From contig NZ_CP074102.1 of assembly GCF_018310535.1 (NCBI RefSeq), positions 8,370,001 to 8,434,000 of the forward strand: DNA of 64,000 nucleotides. Reading direction: 5' to 3'. The notes beneath the pieces were generated by a model. That model saw only the letters and a list, made by a program, of their open reading frames with translations. It was not told where the DNA came from and searched no databases. Of the stretch, positions 46,807 to 56,097 are shown one piece after another; position 1 is the stretch's first letter; the number at the start of each line of letters is the position of its first letter. Source of the DNA: Streptomyces mirabilis (GTDB lineage: Bacteria > Actinomycetota > Actinomycetes > Streptomycetales > Streptomycetaceae). Position numbers and translations under genes: made by a program.

Positions 46807-47713
46807 TTCCGGTTCCCCTCTTCATTCTGTGTGCGAGTCAGGTCGTGTGTGCGTGCGTCACGGCGCCGTCGCCAGCCCGGCAGGGCCTGCGCAGAAGGGC
46901 GATGGTCCCCGCGATGGTGGAGACCGCCTCTCCTCGGGCTGGCGTGCGCGCGGTCCAGGCCGACCGGGGAGCGCAAGCGGCCAAGCCGCTCCTCGGCCTG
47001 GCCGGTTGCCGCCAACAGGCCGGTCCGGCGCTCAGGCGTGGGAACCCACGGCGCCGACGCAGCCGCATAGGCCGGCGGTCACCGGTCGGCTAGTGGAGCG
47101 GACCCGCGAGCAACGCCGCCGGCCCCGCCGCCGCTGCCCCCACCCGGGTGAACAGGCCGGCGGTTCCTTCATGCAGCGCGTCATCGTCGAGCTCGTGTCC
47201 AGCGGGCTCCACGTGCCTGGCCGACCCCAGACCAAGGAACGCGCCGGTCACGACGGAACCGGACCGCGCGGTGCCGACCGCCGAAGTCGGGTGCCGCACA
47301 GCAGGGTGGTCAACGTTGTCCACCGGCGGGACGAGGAGTGCGTGCATGACCGCCAGACAACAGCCGCCTCATAAAGCACGTACCACTCAGCACATGAAGC
47401 CTCCATGAAGCCGATCGCCGGAGCGACGCCCGTGCCTTCGAGAACTTCGCACCGGTGCAGGGCGCCTCGCTCAGGTCGGTGGTCGACCACACCGGCTCGG
47501 CCAACCAAGGGTCGGCGAGCACGTCCGGGAGGACCTGACGGCGCTCCACATGCGGACCCGGGCAGCTGGCCGGCGGTCATGCTGGGTGTGGAGTAGCGCC
47601 CGGCACCAGGTGGCGAGGCTCACTCGGCAGGGGCGGCGATGACGGGTCGACACGAGTCCGGTTTCGCTGCCTGAATGCGGTTGTTCCTCTCTGTCGGATG
47701 TCTTCGGTGACTA
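46807..47713. other. Region without a supportable gene
   Basis: About 900 bases with many short open frames on both strands but no conserved fold, no consistent codon use and no strong ribosome sites. One frame (minus, about 47310-47549, VLADPWLAEPVWSTTDLSE) looks like decayed coding sequence of unknown family. I see no RNA gene or clear repeat. Confidence 0.5.
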
Positions 47714-48313
47714 CTACCGGGAGTCCTGCGGTGCGTCGGCAGGCTGCAGCGTGGTGAGCCATTGGGCAACGACGGCGTCGATGAAGGCGTCGGTGACCTG
47801 GCCGCGGTCGAGGAAGAGCCGGGCGAGGACGGGCCCGTAGAGCAGGGTGAACTCGTCGTCGCTGATCTGGATGCCCGAAGGCTCCAGCAGCCTGTTGAAG
47901 CCGACGTAGCGGTCTTCGCCGATGCGGACGAGCGCCCTCGCACTGTCGGGGTCGTGGTCGGCCTGGGCGGTGACGGCCAGGGCCGCCGCTCGCACGGCCG
48001 GCACGCTGACGCCGGCGCGCAGGCTCTTCAGCCAGGCGGTGGCCACTTCACGTACGTCGCTGCCCGGTTCGGGGTAGGTGCCGAGGTCGGGGCCTTCGAG
48101 GACGAGGTCGAAGAGCAGCGCGGCTCGGGTGGGCCAGTGCCGGTAGAGGGTTTGGCGGGTGACGTCTGACCGCTCGGCCAGCAGGGCGTAGGTCAGCCCG
48201 GCCGGTCCGACCTGAGGCAGCAGTTCCCGCGCGACGGCCAGCACGCGATTGCGGGTGCGCTGTACGCGCGGGTTGCCCGGGGTCGGCTGACGGCGGTGGA
48301 GGGGCTGCTTCAT
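47714..48313 (-). CDS. TetR family regulator
   Basis: 199 residues: a helix-turn-helix LTYALLAERSDVTRQTLYRH at about residues 40-60 and a C-terminal domain ending VAQWLTTLQPADAPQDSR. It is divergent from an alpha/beta hydrolase gene. Between them are three copies of a 19-base palindrome, the first beginning 20 bases from its own start, which gives a clear case for autoregulation and control of the hydrolase and ABM genes. The effector is unknown. Confidence 0.92.
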   Translation of the reverse strand: MKQPLHRRQPTPGNPRVQRTRNRVLAVARELLPQVGPAGLTYALLAERSDVTRQTLYRHWPTRAALLFDLVLEGPDLGTYPEPGSDVREVATAWLKSLRAGVSVPAVRAAALAVTAQADHDPDSARALVRIGEDRYVGFNRLLEPSGIQISDDEFTLLYGPVLARLFLDRGQVTDAFIDAVVAQWLTTLQPADAPQDSR

Positions 48314-48332
48314 GCCGCCACTCTACCGGCAC

Positions 48333-48421
48333 ATCATACGGCGCGTGTGATTGACGTCACAGGCGTAAATCATACGCTCCGTGTGATAGACCTGGAGAAG
48401 TAATCACACGCGCTGGATGAT
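48333..48421. promoter_or_regulatory. Three tandem TetR operators
   Basis: ATCATACGGCGCGTGTGAT (48333-48351), ATCATACGCTCCGTGTGAT (48369-48387) and ATCACACGCGCTGGATGAT (48403-48421) share the form ATCAYACGnnCnGnRTGAT. Their centres are 36 and 34 bases apart, so bound dimers would be spaced about 3.3 turns apart. Confidence 0.85.
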
Positions 48422-48456
48422 TCTCGCGTGTCGGCGCATTCGAAAGGCAGACGGCC

Positions 48457-49251
48457 ATGTCACCTCGCAACCTGATCGCACCCACGTTCGCCCGCACTCG
48501 CCTCGGTTCGGGCCCCGGCCTGCTCCTCGCCCACGGCGCCGGCAGCAGCCTGGCCGGCACCTACGGCCCCGTCCTGGAAGCCCTCGCCGCCCGCCACACC
48601 GTCGTCGGCGTCGACTACCCCGGTAGCGGCGACACCCCCCGCTCCACCACCCCGCTGTCCGTCGACGACCTCGCCGACCAGCTCGTCGCCGCCGCCGATG
48701 CGGAGGGCCTCGACCGCTTCGCTGTGTCCGGCTTCTCCCTCGGCGGCCCGGTCGCCATCCGAGCCGCCGCCCGCCACCCCGAGCGCGTCACTGCACTCGT
48801 CCTGACCGCCGCCTTCCCGCACCGCGACAACCGGCTCGCTCTCGCCTCCTCGGTCTGGAGCAAGATCGCAGCCTCCGGCGACCGCGAACTGCTCGCCGAA
48901 TTCCAGCTCATGATGGCCCTCGGCACCCAGGCGCTGGAGTCCATGCCCGCCGAGCAGCTGCGGCAGACCCTCGGCTACGTCGCCGCCGGCGCGGCCGACG
49001 GCAGCTCCGAGCAGACCGACCTGGTCGGCCAGGTCGACGTCCGGGACGACCTCGTCGGCATCGCGGTCCCCACCTTGGTCGTCTCGACCACCGACGACCG
49101 GCTCACCTCCACCGCCCTGCACCGCCGGCTCGCCGAGACCATCCCCGGCGCCCAACTCGCCGAAATCGCCACCGGCCACCTGCCGATGCTGGAGCGGACC
49201 GACGAGTGGCTGCAGCTCATCACCGATTTCCTCGACAAGCACAACGCCTGA
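48457..49251 (+). CDS. Alpha/beta hydrolase
   Basis: 264 residues of the alpha/beta hydrolase fold: the oxyanion part LLLAHGAGSSLAGTYGP, the nucleophile elbow GFSLGGPVAIRAA, the acid in VVSTTDDRLTS and the final His in IATGHLPMLERTD. The catalytic triad is complete. It could hydrolyse an ester, lactone or C-C bond. It is divergent from TetR, downstream of the three operators, and followed by an ABM-domain gene 92 bases on. Confidence 0.9.
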   Translation: MSPRNLIAPTFARTRLGSGPGLLLAHGAGSSLAGTYGPVLEALAARHTVVGVDYPGSGDTPRSTTPLSVDDLADQLVAAADAEGLDRFAVSGFSLGGPVAIRAAARHPERVTALVLTAAFPHRDNRLALASSVWSKIAASGDRELLAEFQLMMALGTQALESMPAEQLRQTLGYVAAGAADGSSEQTDLVGQVDVRDDLVGIAVPTLVVSTTDDRLTSTALHRRLAETIPGAQLAEIATGHLPMLERTDEWLQLITDFLDKHNA

Positions 49252-49343
49252 ACGCACACCACGGGCTGTGCCACAGGGGCCTGGCCCCTCACCCGGACCG
49301 CTCCTTGATCACAACTCACCACACACGAGTTCATGGAGGAACC

Positions 49344-49715
49344 ATGCTCAAGTTCGGCCACCTCGACGAGTCCACCCACTTCCACGACCAGCAGAAGGAG
49401 GAGGCCGGCCCGGTCACCATCATCAACACCTTTGTCGCCCCGGAGGGCAAGGAGGATGAGGTGGTGGCCGCCTGGACGGACGACGCGGAGTACATGAAGA
49501 AGTCGGGGAGCCTCCTCTCGGTGCAGCTGTACCGGGGCATCGGCGGCAGCTGGCTTTTCACCAACGTCGCAGTCTGGAAATCCACCGAGCACCTCCGTGC
49601 AGCGCTCGGAACGCCGGAGTTCGCCTCGCATCTGGGGAGCTACCCTGCCGGTACCGTGGCCTACCCGCACCTGTACCAGAAGTTCGCTGTAGAGGGCGTC
49701 TGCGACGGGGAATGA
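49344..49715 (+). CDS. Antibiotic biosynthesis monooxygenase (ABM) domain protein
   Basis: 123 residues of the ferredoxin-like ABM fold: VTIINTFVAPEGKEDEVVAA, DAEYMKKSGSLLSVQLYRGI and SWLFTNVAVWKSTEHLRAAL. Members oxidise small aromatic or quinol compounds without cofactors, or act as dimeric sensors. GGAGGA lies 7 bases before the ATG. It is likely co-transcribed with the hydrolase. Confidence 0.88.
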   Translation: MLKFGHLDESTHFHDQQKEEAGPVTIINTFVAPEGKEDEVVAAWTDDAEYMKKSGSLLSVQLYRGIGGSWLFTNVAVWKSTEHLRAALGTPEFASHLGSYPAGTVAYPHLYQKFAVEGVCDGE

Positions 49716-49971
49716 CGACCACTACTCGATTCCGGGCCGCCGTTCGCCATGCGCACGACGGGTGGCGACGTTCGGTCCCTGGTCAGCCGTGGGCTCGCGC
49801 CGACGACGCCGATCCGTGTCCTCTGACCGACCGACTGGTGCTCGAAGCACTCGGCCTGGTCCGTACAGAGAAAGACTCAGCGGCAGGACGTACGAGAGGA
49901 CGCATATCGCTGGTCACCAGGACGGGGTACATCCCGCTGCTGGTCTGACAGTCGGGACGGGGCGACGGCGA

Positions 49972-50007
49972 TGGCGGTACCTGGAGCTGTTTCCCCAGGT
50001 ACCGCCA
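49972..50007. terminator. Long hairpin between convergent units
   Basis: TGGCGGTACCTGG (49972-49984) pairs perfectly over 13 bases with CCAGGTACCGCCA (49995-50007), with a 10-base loop. It separates the ABM gene from the end of the salicylate operon. The rest of 49716-50096 has no supported gene; a short frame from 49712 overlaps the ABM stop but matches no family. Confidence 0.7.
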
Positions 50008-50096
50008 GAAGGCCGGCAAAGCCGATTGACTTTCTCCGGGGAAGCGGGAGCGTCACCGCAACGCCGCCGGCCCGTTCGCCGCCGCGGCGAGCGCCG

Positions 50097-51758
50097 TCAC
50101 ACCGCCTCGACGGAGTTCGCCTTGCCACGGACGACATCCCGCAGACGCTTCTTGTCGATCTTGCCGACCTTTGTCAGCGGCAACTCCTCCACGACCAGCA
50201 GGTCTTCCGGGAGCTTGTATCGCGCCACCTGCATCGCGATGAGGGCGGCACGGACCGATTCGAGGCTCAAGCGGGTTCCCGGCTCGACGACCACGACCGC
50301 GCACACCCGCTCCCCCAGGTCGGGGTCGGCCTTCGCGACGGCCGCGACGCGGGCGACACCGGGCAGGCGGTAGATCAGGTTCTCGACCTCCTCGGCGGAA
50401 ATCTTCTCGCCGCCCCGGTTGATGAGGTCCTTGTCTCGTCCTTCGACGACGAGATTGCCCGACGGGTGCAGCCGGACGACGTCACCGGTGCGGTACCAGC
50501 CGTCGGGAGTGAACGCTCGGGCGTTGTGCTCGGCGGCCCGGTAGTAGCCGCGTGGGGTGTACGGGCCGCGGGTGAGCAGGGCGCCCATCGCGCCGGGCGG
50601 GACCGGTTCGTCGGAGGCGTCGACGACGAGGATCTCGTCGTCCGGGCACATGGGGCGCCCCTGTGTCTCGATCTTGATCTCGTCGGGGTCGTCAGGGCAC
50701 GTGTAGTTCAACAGCCCCTCTGCCATGCCGAACACCTGCTGGAGCGTGCCACCGAGCACGGGTTCGGCGCGGCGGGCGACCTCCGGCGCGAGGCGGGCGC
50801 CACCCACCTGCAACAGCCGTAGTGCGGGCGGGGCGGGGTGGCGGCCGGAGGCCACCGCGTCGATCCAGCGCTGGACGACGGCCGGTACGGCGGCGGTGGC
50901 CGTCACGCCCTCGGCGGCCATCAGCGGCAGCACCTTGCCGGGCTCCGGGGTGCGGGCCAGGACGACCCGGCCGCCGTTCATGAGGGTGCCGAGGATGCCG
51001 GGGCAGGCCAGGGGGAAGTTGTGTCCGGCGGGCAGGGCCACCAGGTATACGGAGTCGGAGTCGAGGCCGCAGACCTCGGCGCTGCGGCGGGCGTTGTACT
51101 CGTAGTCGTCATGGGTACGGGTGATGAGCTTCGGCAGTCCGGTCGTGCCGCCGGAGAGCAGGAAGACGGCGATGTCGCCGCTGTCCGGGGCGATCCGGTC
51201 GAGCCGGGCCCGTGCGGCGACCGGGTCGTCGGCCGGTTCCGCCAGGGCGCGCAGGTCCGTGGCGCCCGTGCCGACCGTGCCACCCGTGACGAGCAACAGC
51301 CGTACGCTCGGGGTGGCTTCGGCGATCTCCCGCCCCAGGGCCTGGTGGTCGAAGTCGCCGAGTCGGTCCGGTACGGCGATCGACGTGACCTCGGCATGTG
51401 CGGCCAGGTAGCGCAGTTCGTGACCGCGGTGCGCGGGCATCGCCATCACGGGAGCGATTCCGGCCCGCAGACAGGCGAGGGTGAGTGTGACGAACTCCCA
51501 GCCGTTGGGCAGCTGGACGAGCATGGCGTCACCGGGGTTGAGACCACTGTCCAGCAGACGGCATGCCAATCCGTCTGCCCTGTCGATGAGCTGACGGTAC
51601 GTCAGGCGTATGTCGCCGTCCACGACGGCCACCGTGTCGTCGTAGGTCTCGGCCCACTCGTGAAGGTACGAGCCCAGTGGCCTGCCACGCCAGTACCCGG
51701 CCTCGCGGTAGCGGTCGGCCGCCTCCTTGGGCCAGGGCACGAATCCCTCACGCGTCAT
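50097..51758 (-). CDS. sdgA: Salicylate/2,3-dihydroxybenzoate-AMP ligase-like enzyme
   Basis: 553 residues of the adenylate-forming family, of the DhbE/EntE type: VPWPKEAADRYREAGYWRGR at the start, the ATP loop FLLSGGTTGLPKLITRTHDD, the hinge DVVRLHPSGNLVVEGRDKDL and the final Lys in PLTKVGKIDKKRLRD. It activates salicylate to salicylyl-AMP. In Streptomyces sp. WA46 such an enzyme begins the sdg salicylate pathway via gentisate, and the same genes surround it here. It overlaps the preceding gene by 11 bases. A siderophore role is unlikely because no peptide synthetase is near. Confidence 0.85.
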   Translation of the reverse strand: MTREGFVPWPKEAADRYREAGYWRGRPLGSYLHEWAETYDDTVAVVDGDIRLTYRQLIDRADGLACRLLDSGLNPGDAMLVQLPNGWEFVTLTLACLRAGIAPVMAMPAHRGHELRYLAAHAEVTSIAVPDRLGDFDHQALGREIAEATPSVRLLLVTGGTVGTGATDLRALAEPADDPVAARARLDRIAPDSGDIAVFLLSGGTTGLPKLITRTHDDYEYNARRSAEVCGLDSDSVYLVALPAGHNFPLACPGILGTLMNGGRVVLARTPEPGKVLPLMAAEGVTATAAVPAVVQRWIDAVASGRHPAPPALRLLQVGGARLAPEVARRAEPVLGGTLQQVFGMAEGLLNYTCPDDPDEIKIETQGRPMCPDDEILVVDASDEPVPPGAMGALLTRGPYTPRGYYRAAEHNARAFTPDGWYRTGDVVRLHPSGNLVVEGRDKDLINRGGEKISAEEVENLIYRLPGVARVAAVAKADPDLGERVCAVVVVEPGTRLSLESVRAALIAMQVARYKLPEDLLVVEELPLTKVGKIDKKRLRDVVRGKANSVEAV

Positions 51759-53805
51759 CGGATCCTCCTTGATCCCGGGGGTCTCGCAGCAGCAGTACGG
51801 CGTCGAGCGCGACGACGTCGCCGTCGGGCAGGACGCGCAGAGGGTTGATCTCGCACTCGGCCACGGCATCGTCGGCGGCGAGGGAGGCGAGGGCGAGCAG
51901 CACGTGGGTGAGTCGCGCGCGGTCGACCGGGGTGGCGCCGCGCGTGCCGAGGAACATCTGGCGGGTGGCGAGCTCGTCGAGCATCGCGTGGGCCTCGTTC
52001 GCGGACAGAGGCGCGAGGCGCAGGGAGACGTCGCCGAGGATTTCGGCAGCCGTTCCCCCGGCGCCCAGAGCCAGCACGGGGCCGAAGACCGGGTCGCGGC
52101 GTACGCCGACGATGAGTTCGGGACCCGCGGGGGCCATCTGTTCCACCAGCAGCGCGGGGCTCGCGGGCATGCGGGCGAGGGCTTCGTCGAGTTCCTCGTG
52201 CGTGCGGATGCCGACCTGGACCCCGCCCACTTCCGTCTTGTGCAGGATGTCCGCGTCGAGGATCTTCACGACGACCGAGCCGCCGAGCTCATCGAGAGCC
52301 GCGTGCGCCGCGGCGGGGTCGGCGCACACGCGCCGTACGGGCGTGTGGATGCCCAAGTCCGCGAGGACGCCCTTGGCCGTGTGCTCGTCGACCGGCCCCG
52401 GCGGGGGCAGGGTGGGAGCATCGGAGGCGGTGAGGACGGCCTCCAGTCGAGTGCGCGCAGCCGCGTCCTCGACGAGCGCACGCACCATCGCCGATCCCGA
52501 GGCCGGCGTGGCCGCGCAGGGAATGCCGGCTTCGCCGAGTTCACGGCGGGCCCGCCGCGCCTGCTCCACGGGTCCGCCGACGACGGCGACGAGCGGGGTG
52601 GCCGTACGGGCGGCGGTCAGCGCCGCCGGGAGGTCCACCGCCGTCGGTTCCAGCAGCCCGTACACGGCGGTGACATCGATACCGGGGTCCTCCGAGACCC
52701 GCTCCACCACCTGCGTGAGCACGGGCGAAGGCCGGCCGGTGTCGACGGGGTTGTTCAGATAAGTGAGGGCCGGGAGCAGCTCACGCAGCTCCTTCACCGT
52801 CCGTTCGACCAGCGGGGGAACCTGGATGCCGTGGGAGCGCAGGTCGTCGGTGAGCAGCAGACCGGGTCCAGCCTGGGCGGTGACCAGGCCGACGCCTGCA
52901 CGGGGATGCGCGGGAAGTCGTACGCGGCTGAGCGCGGTGATGGCGTCGACGAGGTCGCGCTCGTCGTCGACGAGGACTGCTCCGGCCTGGCGCAGGGCCG
53001 TCCTGGTCACGCGCCAGGAGGTGGCCAGGGCACCGGTGTGGGAGCGGGCGAAGTCTCCGATGTCGCTACGGCCCACGACCAGGGCCACCACGGGGACACG
53101 ATCGGTCAGACGCCGTACCGCCTCGGTGAGGCGGCGGCCTTCCGCGGCGGTCTCCACGTGCAGGGCGACGGCCCTTACGCCGTCATCCTCGGCGAGGTGG
53201 CGCAGGACGTCGCCCTGGGTGACGTCCAGGCTGTTGCCGAGGCCGACCCCGAGGCGCAGACCGACGCCGGCCTCGGCCAGGGCGAACGCCAGCGCGTGGT
53301 TCACGCCGCCGCTCGCGGCCACGACCGCCACCGGACCCGGTTCCAGGCCGGGCGCGCCCGGGACGAAACTGGCCGTGAGCCGTCGGTGGGGGACGAGGAA
53401 GCCCGAGGTGTTCGGTCCGAGGACCAGGATGCCGGTGTCCTGTACCACCTCGGTCAACGCCTGCTGGTGCAGCGGACCGTCACCCCCGGCTTCCCCGAAC
53501 CCGCCGGCGCACACCAGTGCGGCGCGGGCGCCGACGGCTGCCGCCTCCCGCAGGGCGTCGGCGGTCACGGCGGCCGGGATGCAGGAGACGACCAAGTCGG
53601 GTGTGATGCCGTGGCTTGCGGCGGCCTCGCCGACGGTGGGGAAGAAGCCCCGATCGGGGTCCGGACGGCCGGAGTTGACCTTCATCACCGGCCCCGGGAA
53701 GGAAGCCAGGGAGTCGGCCATCGCCGCGCCGAGCTTCCCAGGCGTGGCCGATGCGCCGAGCACGGCAATGGCTCGGGGGGCGAACAGCGCTTCCAGGGCG
53801 GTCAC
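51748..53805 (-). CDS. sdgB: NDP-forming acyl-CoA synthetase, probable salicylyl-CoA synthetase
   Basis: 685 residues: a CoA-binding domain (AIAVLGASATPGKLGAAMAD), succinyl-CoA-ligase-like domains (the phospho-His in the family lies in ASHTG-type sequence, here ARSHTGALA) and a C-terminal ATP-grasp domain (VVVKILDADILHKTEVGGVQ, CEINPLRVLPDG). It has the form of ADP-forming acetate-CoA ligases. Between a salicylyl-AMP ligase and a salicylyl-CoA hydroxylase it most likely makes salicylyl-CoA, as proposed for sdgB. It overlaps its upstream neighbour by 4 bases and its downstream neighbour by 11. Confidence 0.8.
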   Translation of the reverse strand: MTALEALFAPRAIAVLGASATPGKLGAAMADSLASFPGPVMKVNSGRPDPDRGFFPTVGEAAASHGITPDLVVSCIPAAVTADALREAAAVGARAALVCAGGFGEAGGDGPLHQQALTEVVQDTGILVLGPNTSGFLVPHRRLTASFVPGAPGLEPGPVAVVAASGGVNHALAFALAEAGVGLRLGVGLGNSLDVTQGDVLRHLAEDDGVRAVALHVETAAEGRRLTEAVRRLTDRVPVVALVVGRSDIGDFARSHTGALATSWRVTRTALRQAGAVLVDDERDLVDAITALSRVRLPAHPRAGVGLVTAQAGPGLLLTDDLRSHGIQVPPLVERTVKELRELLPALTYLNNPVDTGRPSPVLTQVVERVSEDPGIDVTAVYGLLEPTAVDLPAALTAARTATPLVAVVGGPVEQARRARRELGEAGIPCAATPASGSAMVRALVEDAAARTRLEAVLTASDAPTLPPPGPVDEHTAKGVLADLGIHTPVRRVCADPAAAHAALDELGGSVVVKILDADILHKTEVGGVQVGIRTHEELDEALARMPASPALLVEQMAPAGPELIVGVRRDPVFGPVLALGAGGTAAEILGDVSLRLAPLSANEAHAMLDELATRQMFLGTRGATPVDRARLTHVLLALASLAADDAVAECEINPLRVLPDGDVVALDAVLLLRDPRDQGGSDDA

Positions 53806-55355
53806 TTGGTGCCTCCGACGAGGTCGGCCCGGCCGGAGAGGACGAGCGTGGTCGCGGTGTCGTCGTCGTACGCGCCGACGATCGCGGCGGGCAGGCTGTG
53901 CACGAGCCGGGCCTCCTCCGCGACCAGTACGCGGGTCAGCGCCGTACCGCCGCGCACACCGACGAGCAAGGCGCCCGCCTCTGCCGTCTCACGCACCTGA
54001 TCAAGGGCGAGCGGCAGACCTTTCTCAGTGTCCGGGGCGTCGATCCATACGCCCGCCCCCGACGACTGACCGCTGAAGGTGACCATCGGGATGCCGGTGC
54101 CGTCGGTCCCGGTCAGGACGTCGTCGTCGACCGTCACCCGCCGCGAGGGAAGTCGGTACGGCCCGCCCCGGAAAGGCGTCTTCAGGGGCCCCGCATCGTG
54201 ACGGCCCCGCCACCATCCGTCGACGCGGTCCACGTACAACGCGTCGCGCACGGCGAGTTTGCCCCGCGGGATGCTGCGGGTGAGGAAGTGGAAGGCGAAC
54301 TGCGTCGGGTCGTCGAGCGTACGGACGTAGCGGCCGAAGTGCTCCCACCAGGACAGGCTGGGCCGCGCCGAGTTCTGGATCTTCTCCACCTTTGGGCGGC
54401 GGCGCTCCTCGTAGATCTCCAGTGCCTCCGGCACGCTGTGCGACGCCTCACCCAGGGCCTCGGCCAGCGCGACCGCGTCCTCCATGGCCATCTTGGTTCC
54501 GGACCCGACGGAGAAGTGCGCGGTGTGCGCAGCGTCGCCCAGCAGCACCCACTTGCCCCGTCGCCACGAACGGGCCCTGCGGGTGGCGAAGTTGGCCCAG
54601 CGGGAGTTGTTGCCGACCAGCGGGTGCCCGTCGATCTGCTCGCGGAACAGGTTTTCCAGGTAGCCCTTGGTCTTCTCGTCGCTCATGCCTGGCGGGGTCG
54701 ACGGATCGAAGGCGTCGAGACCGGCCCTGGCCCAGGAGTCCGCGTCGGTCTCGACGATGAAGGTGCTCAGCGAGTCACTGATCGGATAGGCGTGGGCGGC
54801 GAAGACACCGTGGGGGCCGTCCTGGTGGACGAAAGTGAGCCCGTCGAACGCGTAGGTGGTGCCGAACCAGATGAACTTCGCGCTCGCCACCTCGGCGGTC
54901 GGTCCGAAGTCGTCGGCGAACAGGGTGCGGAAGCGGCTGTTGGCGCCGTCGCACACCACGACCAGGTCGAAGTCGTCCAGCTCGGCGGGATCGCGGACCT
55001 CATTCTGGAAGCGCATCTGCACGCCCTCGGCGCGGGCCCGTTCCTGCAGCAGGCTCAGCAGCGTCTTGCGTACGACAGCCGCCATGCCCATGCCGCCGAC
55101 GCGCTCCCGGGCCCCGTGCACGCGGACCTCGATGTCGTCCCAGTGCCGGCCGTGCTTCTCCAGCGCCTCGCTGAGGACGGGATCGGCGGCGTCAATGGCG
55201 TCGAGTGTGGCGTCGGAGAAGACCACTCCGAAGCCGAACGTGTCGTCGGGGCGGTTGCGTTCGAAGACCACGACCTCGGCGCCGGGCCGGCTCCGCTTGA
55301 GCAGTGTGGCGAAGAACAGTCCTCCGGGACCTGCGCCGATGCAGGCAACTTTCAT
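53802..55355 (-). CDS. sdgC: Salicylyl-CoA 5-hydroxylase
   Basis: 517 residues. The N-terminal 390 or so form a flavin hydroxylase of the anthraniloyl/salicylyl-CoA type: ACIGAGPGGLFFATLLKRSR, ERNRPDDTFGFGVVFSD, the DG motif VVCDGANSRFR and LLGDAAHTAHFSVGSGTKMA. It hydroxylates salicylyl-CoA to gentisyl-CoA. The last 120 residues keep only short pieces reminiscent of an old-yellow-enzyme barrel (LPAAIVGAYDDDTATTLVLS, GRADLVG), a domain fused in full in longer homologs. It starts 16 bases after the isomerase gene and overlaps the next gene by 4 bases. Confidence 0.87.
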   Translation of the reverse strand: MKVACIGAGPGGLFFATLLKRSRPGAEVVVFERNRPDDTFGFGVVFSDATLDAIDAADPVLSEALEKHGRHWDDIEVRVHGARERVGGMGMAAVVRKTLLSLLQERARAEGVQMRFQNEVRDPAELDDFDLVVVCDGANSRFRTLFADDFGPTAEVASAKFIWFGTTYAFDGLTFVHQDGPHGVFAAHAYPISDSLSTFIVETDADSWARAGLDAFDPSTPPGMSDEKTKGYLENLFREQIDGHPLVGNNSRWANFATRRARSWRRGKWVLLGDAAHTAHFSVGSGTKMAMEDAVALAEALGEASHSVPEALEIYEERRRPKVEKIQNSARPSLSWWEHFGRYVRTLDDPTQFAFHFLTRSIPRGKLAVRDALYVDRVDGWWRGRHDAGPLKTPFRGGPYRLPSRRVTVDDDVLTGTDGTGIPMVTFSGQSSGAGVWIDAPDTEKGLPLALDQVRETAEAGALLVGVRGGTALTRVLVAEEARLVHSLPAAIVGAYDDDTATTLVLSGRADLVGGTK

Positions 55356-55371
55356 CGTCTTTCCTTCGTGC

Positions 55372-56097
55372 TCACAGCCACGCGGGCAGCTTCGGCAGGG
55401 ATCCCCCGCCGGTCGGGTACAACGGGCCGGGGACGGGGCGCCCGGTCGCGTAGGCGGCCAGGCTGGGCAGGTCACCGCTCACCACGACCGGCTCGACGTC
55501 GGCCGAGTCGCCCAGCAGCCAGGTGTGCGCACCGGCCTCGGACCGCAGCCGGACGGAGGGTCGGTCCGGCCGGCCGGGGAAGGAGGCGGCCACGTCGTCG
55601 ACGAGGCCCGCGCACACCTCGTGCGGCACGTCGTCGAAGCTGGTGTCGATGTTCAGGTCGACGGCGTGGACCCATACCTCGCGCACCCGCATCCAGGGCA
55701 CCTGAGAGACGGGCACCTCACGGCCTCGCGCGGTGCGGACGGTGGCCGCCCAGCACTCGTCGGGCAGCGCGGCGAGCTCCTCGGCGAGACGGCCGTCGGC
55801 CGCGAGCAGCTCGGCACGCAGCTTTTCGGCCGGCTGCCGGGCGCCCTCCTCGATCTCGCGCGCACGCTGGTCGCCACTTGCGTACATGGGCGTCTCGACA
55901 CCGGTACGCGCCCAGATGAGCAGGTTGACGAGTGCGTCGGCGTTGCGGGCGACGTGGGCGACCACGTGAGCGCGGCTCCAGCCCGGCAGGTACGAGGGCC
56001 TGGGGAATCCAGGGTCGGTCAGCCGGTGCACGGCGGCTTCGAACGCCGCCGTACCCTTGGTCACCCGCCCCAGCATCGCGGCCGGGCGTTCGCTCAC
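55372..56097 (-). CDS. Mycothiol-dependent maleylpyruvate isomerase
   Basis: 241 residues of the DinB-like four-helix fold with a C-terminal domain. The metal His lies in GWSRAHVVAHVARNADAL, and the later Glu and His in MRVREVWVHAVDLNIDTS. The enzyme turns maleylpyruvate, made by gentisate dioxygenase, into fumarylpyruvate, using mycothiol in actinobacteria. The start is a GTG overlapping the preceding stop by 4 bases. Confidence 0.92.
   Translation of the reverse strand: MSERPAAMLGRVTKGTAAFEAAVHRLTDPGFPRPSYLPGWSRAHVVAHVARNADALVNLLIWARTGVETPMYASGDQRAREIEEGARQPAEKLRAELLAADGRLAEELAALPDECWAATVRTARGREVPVSQVPWMRVREVWVHAVDLNIDTSFDDVPHEVCAGLVDDVAASFPGRPDRPSVRLRSEAGAHTWLLGDSADVEPVVVSGDLPSLAAYATGRPVPGPLYPTGGGSLPKLPAWL

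Noticed and set aside
49712..49948. Small gene overlapping the ABM stop (ATGA overlap)
   Set aside because: The frame is open, but the protein has no recognisable fold and no conserved features; it is probably chance in GC-rich DNA.
50097..51758. Siderophore or nonribosomal-peptide cluster suggested by the DhbE-like ligase
   Set aside because: No carrier protein, condensation domain or isochorismate genes are present, and the operon context is salicylate degradation.
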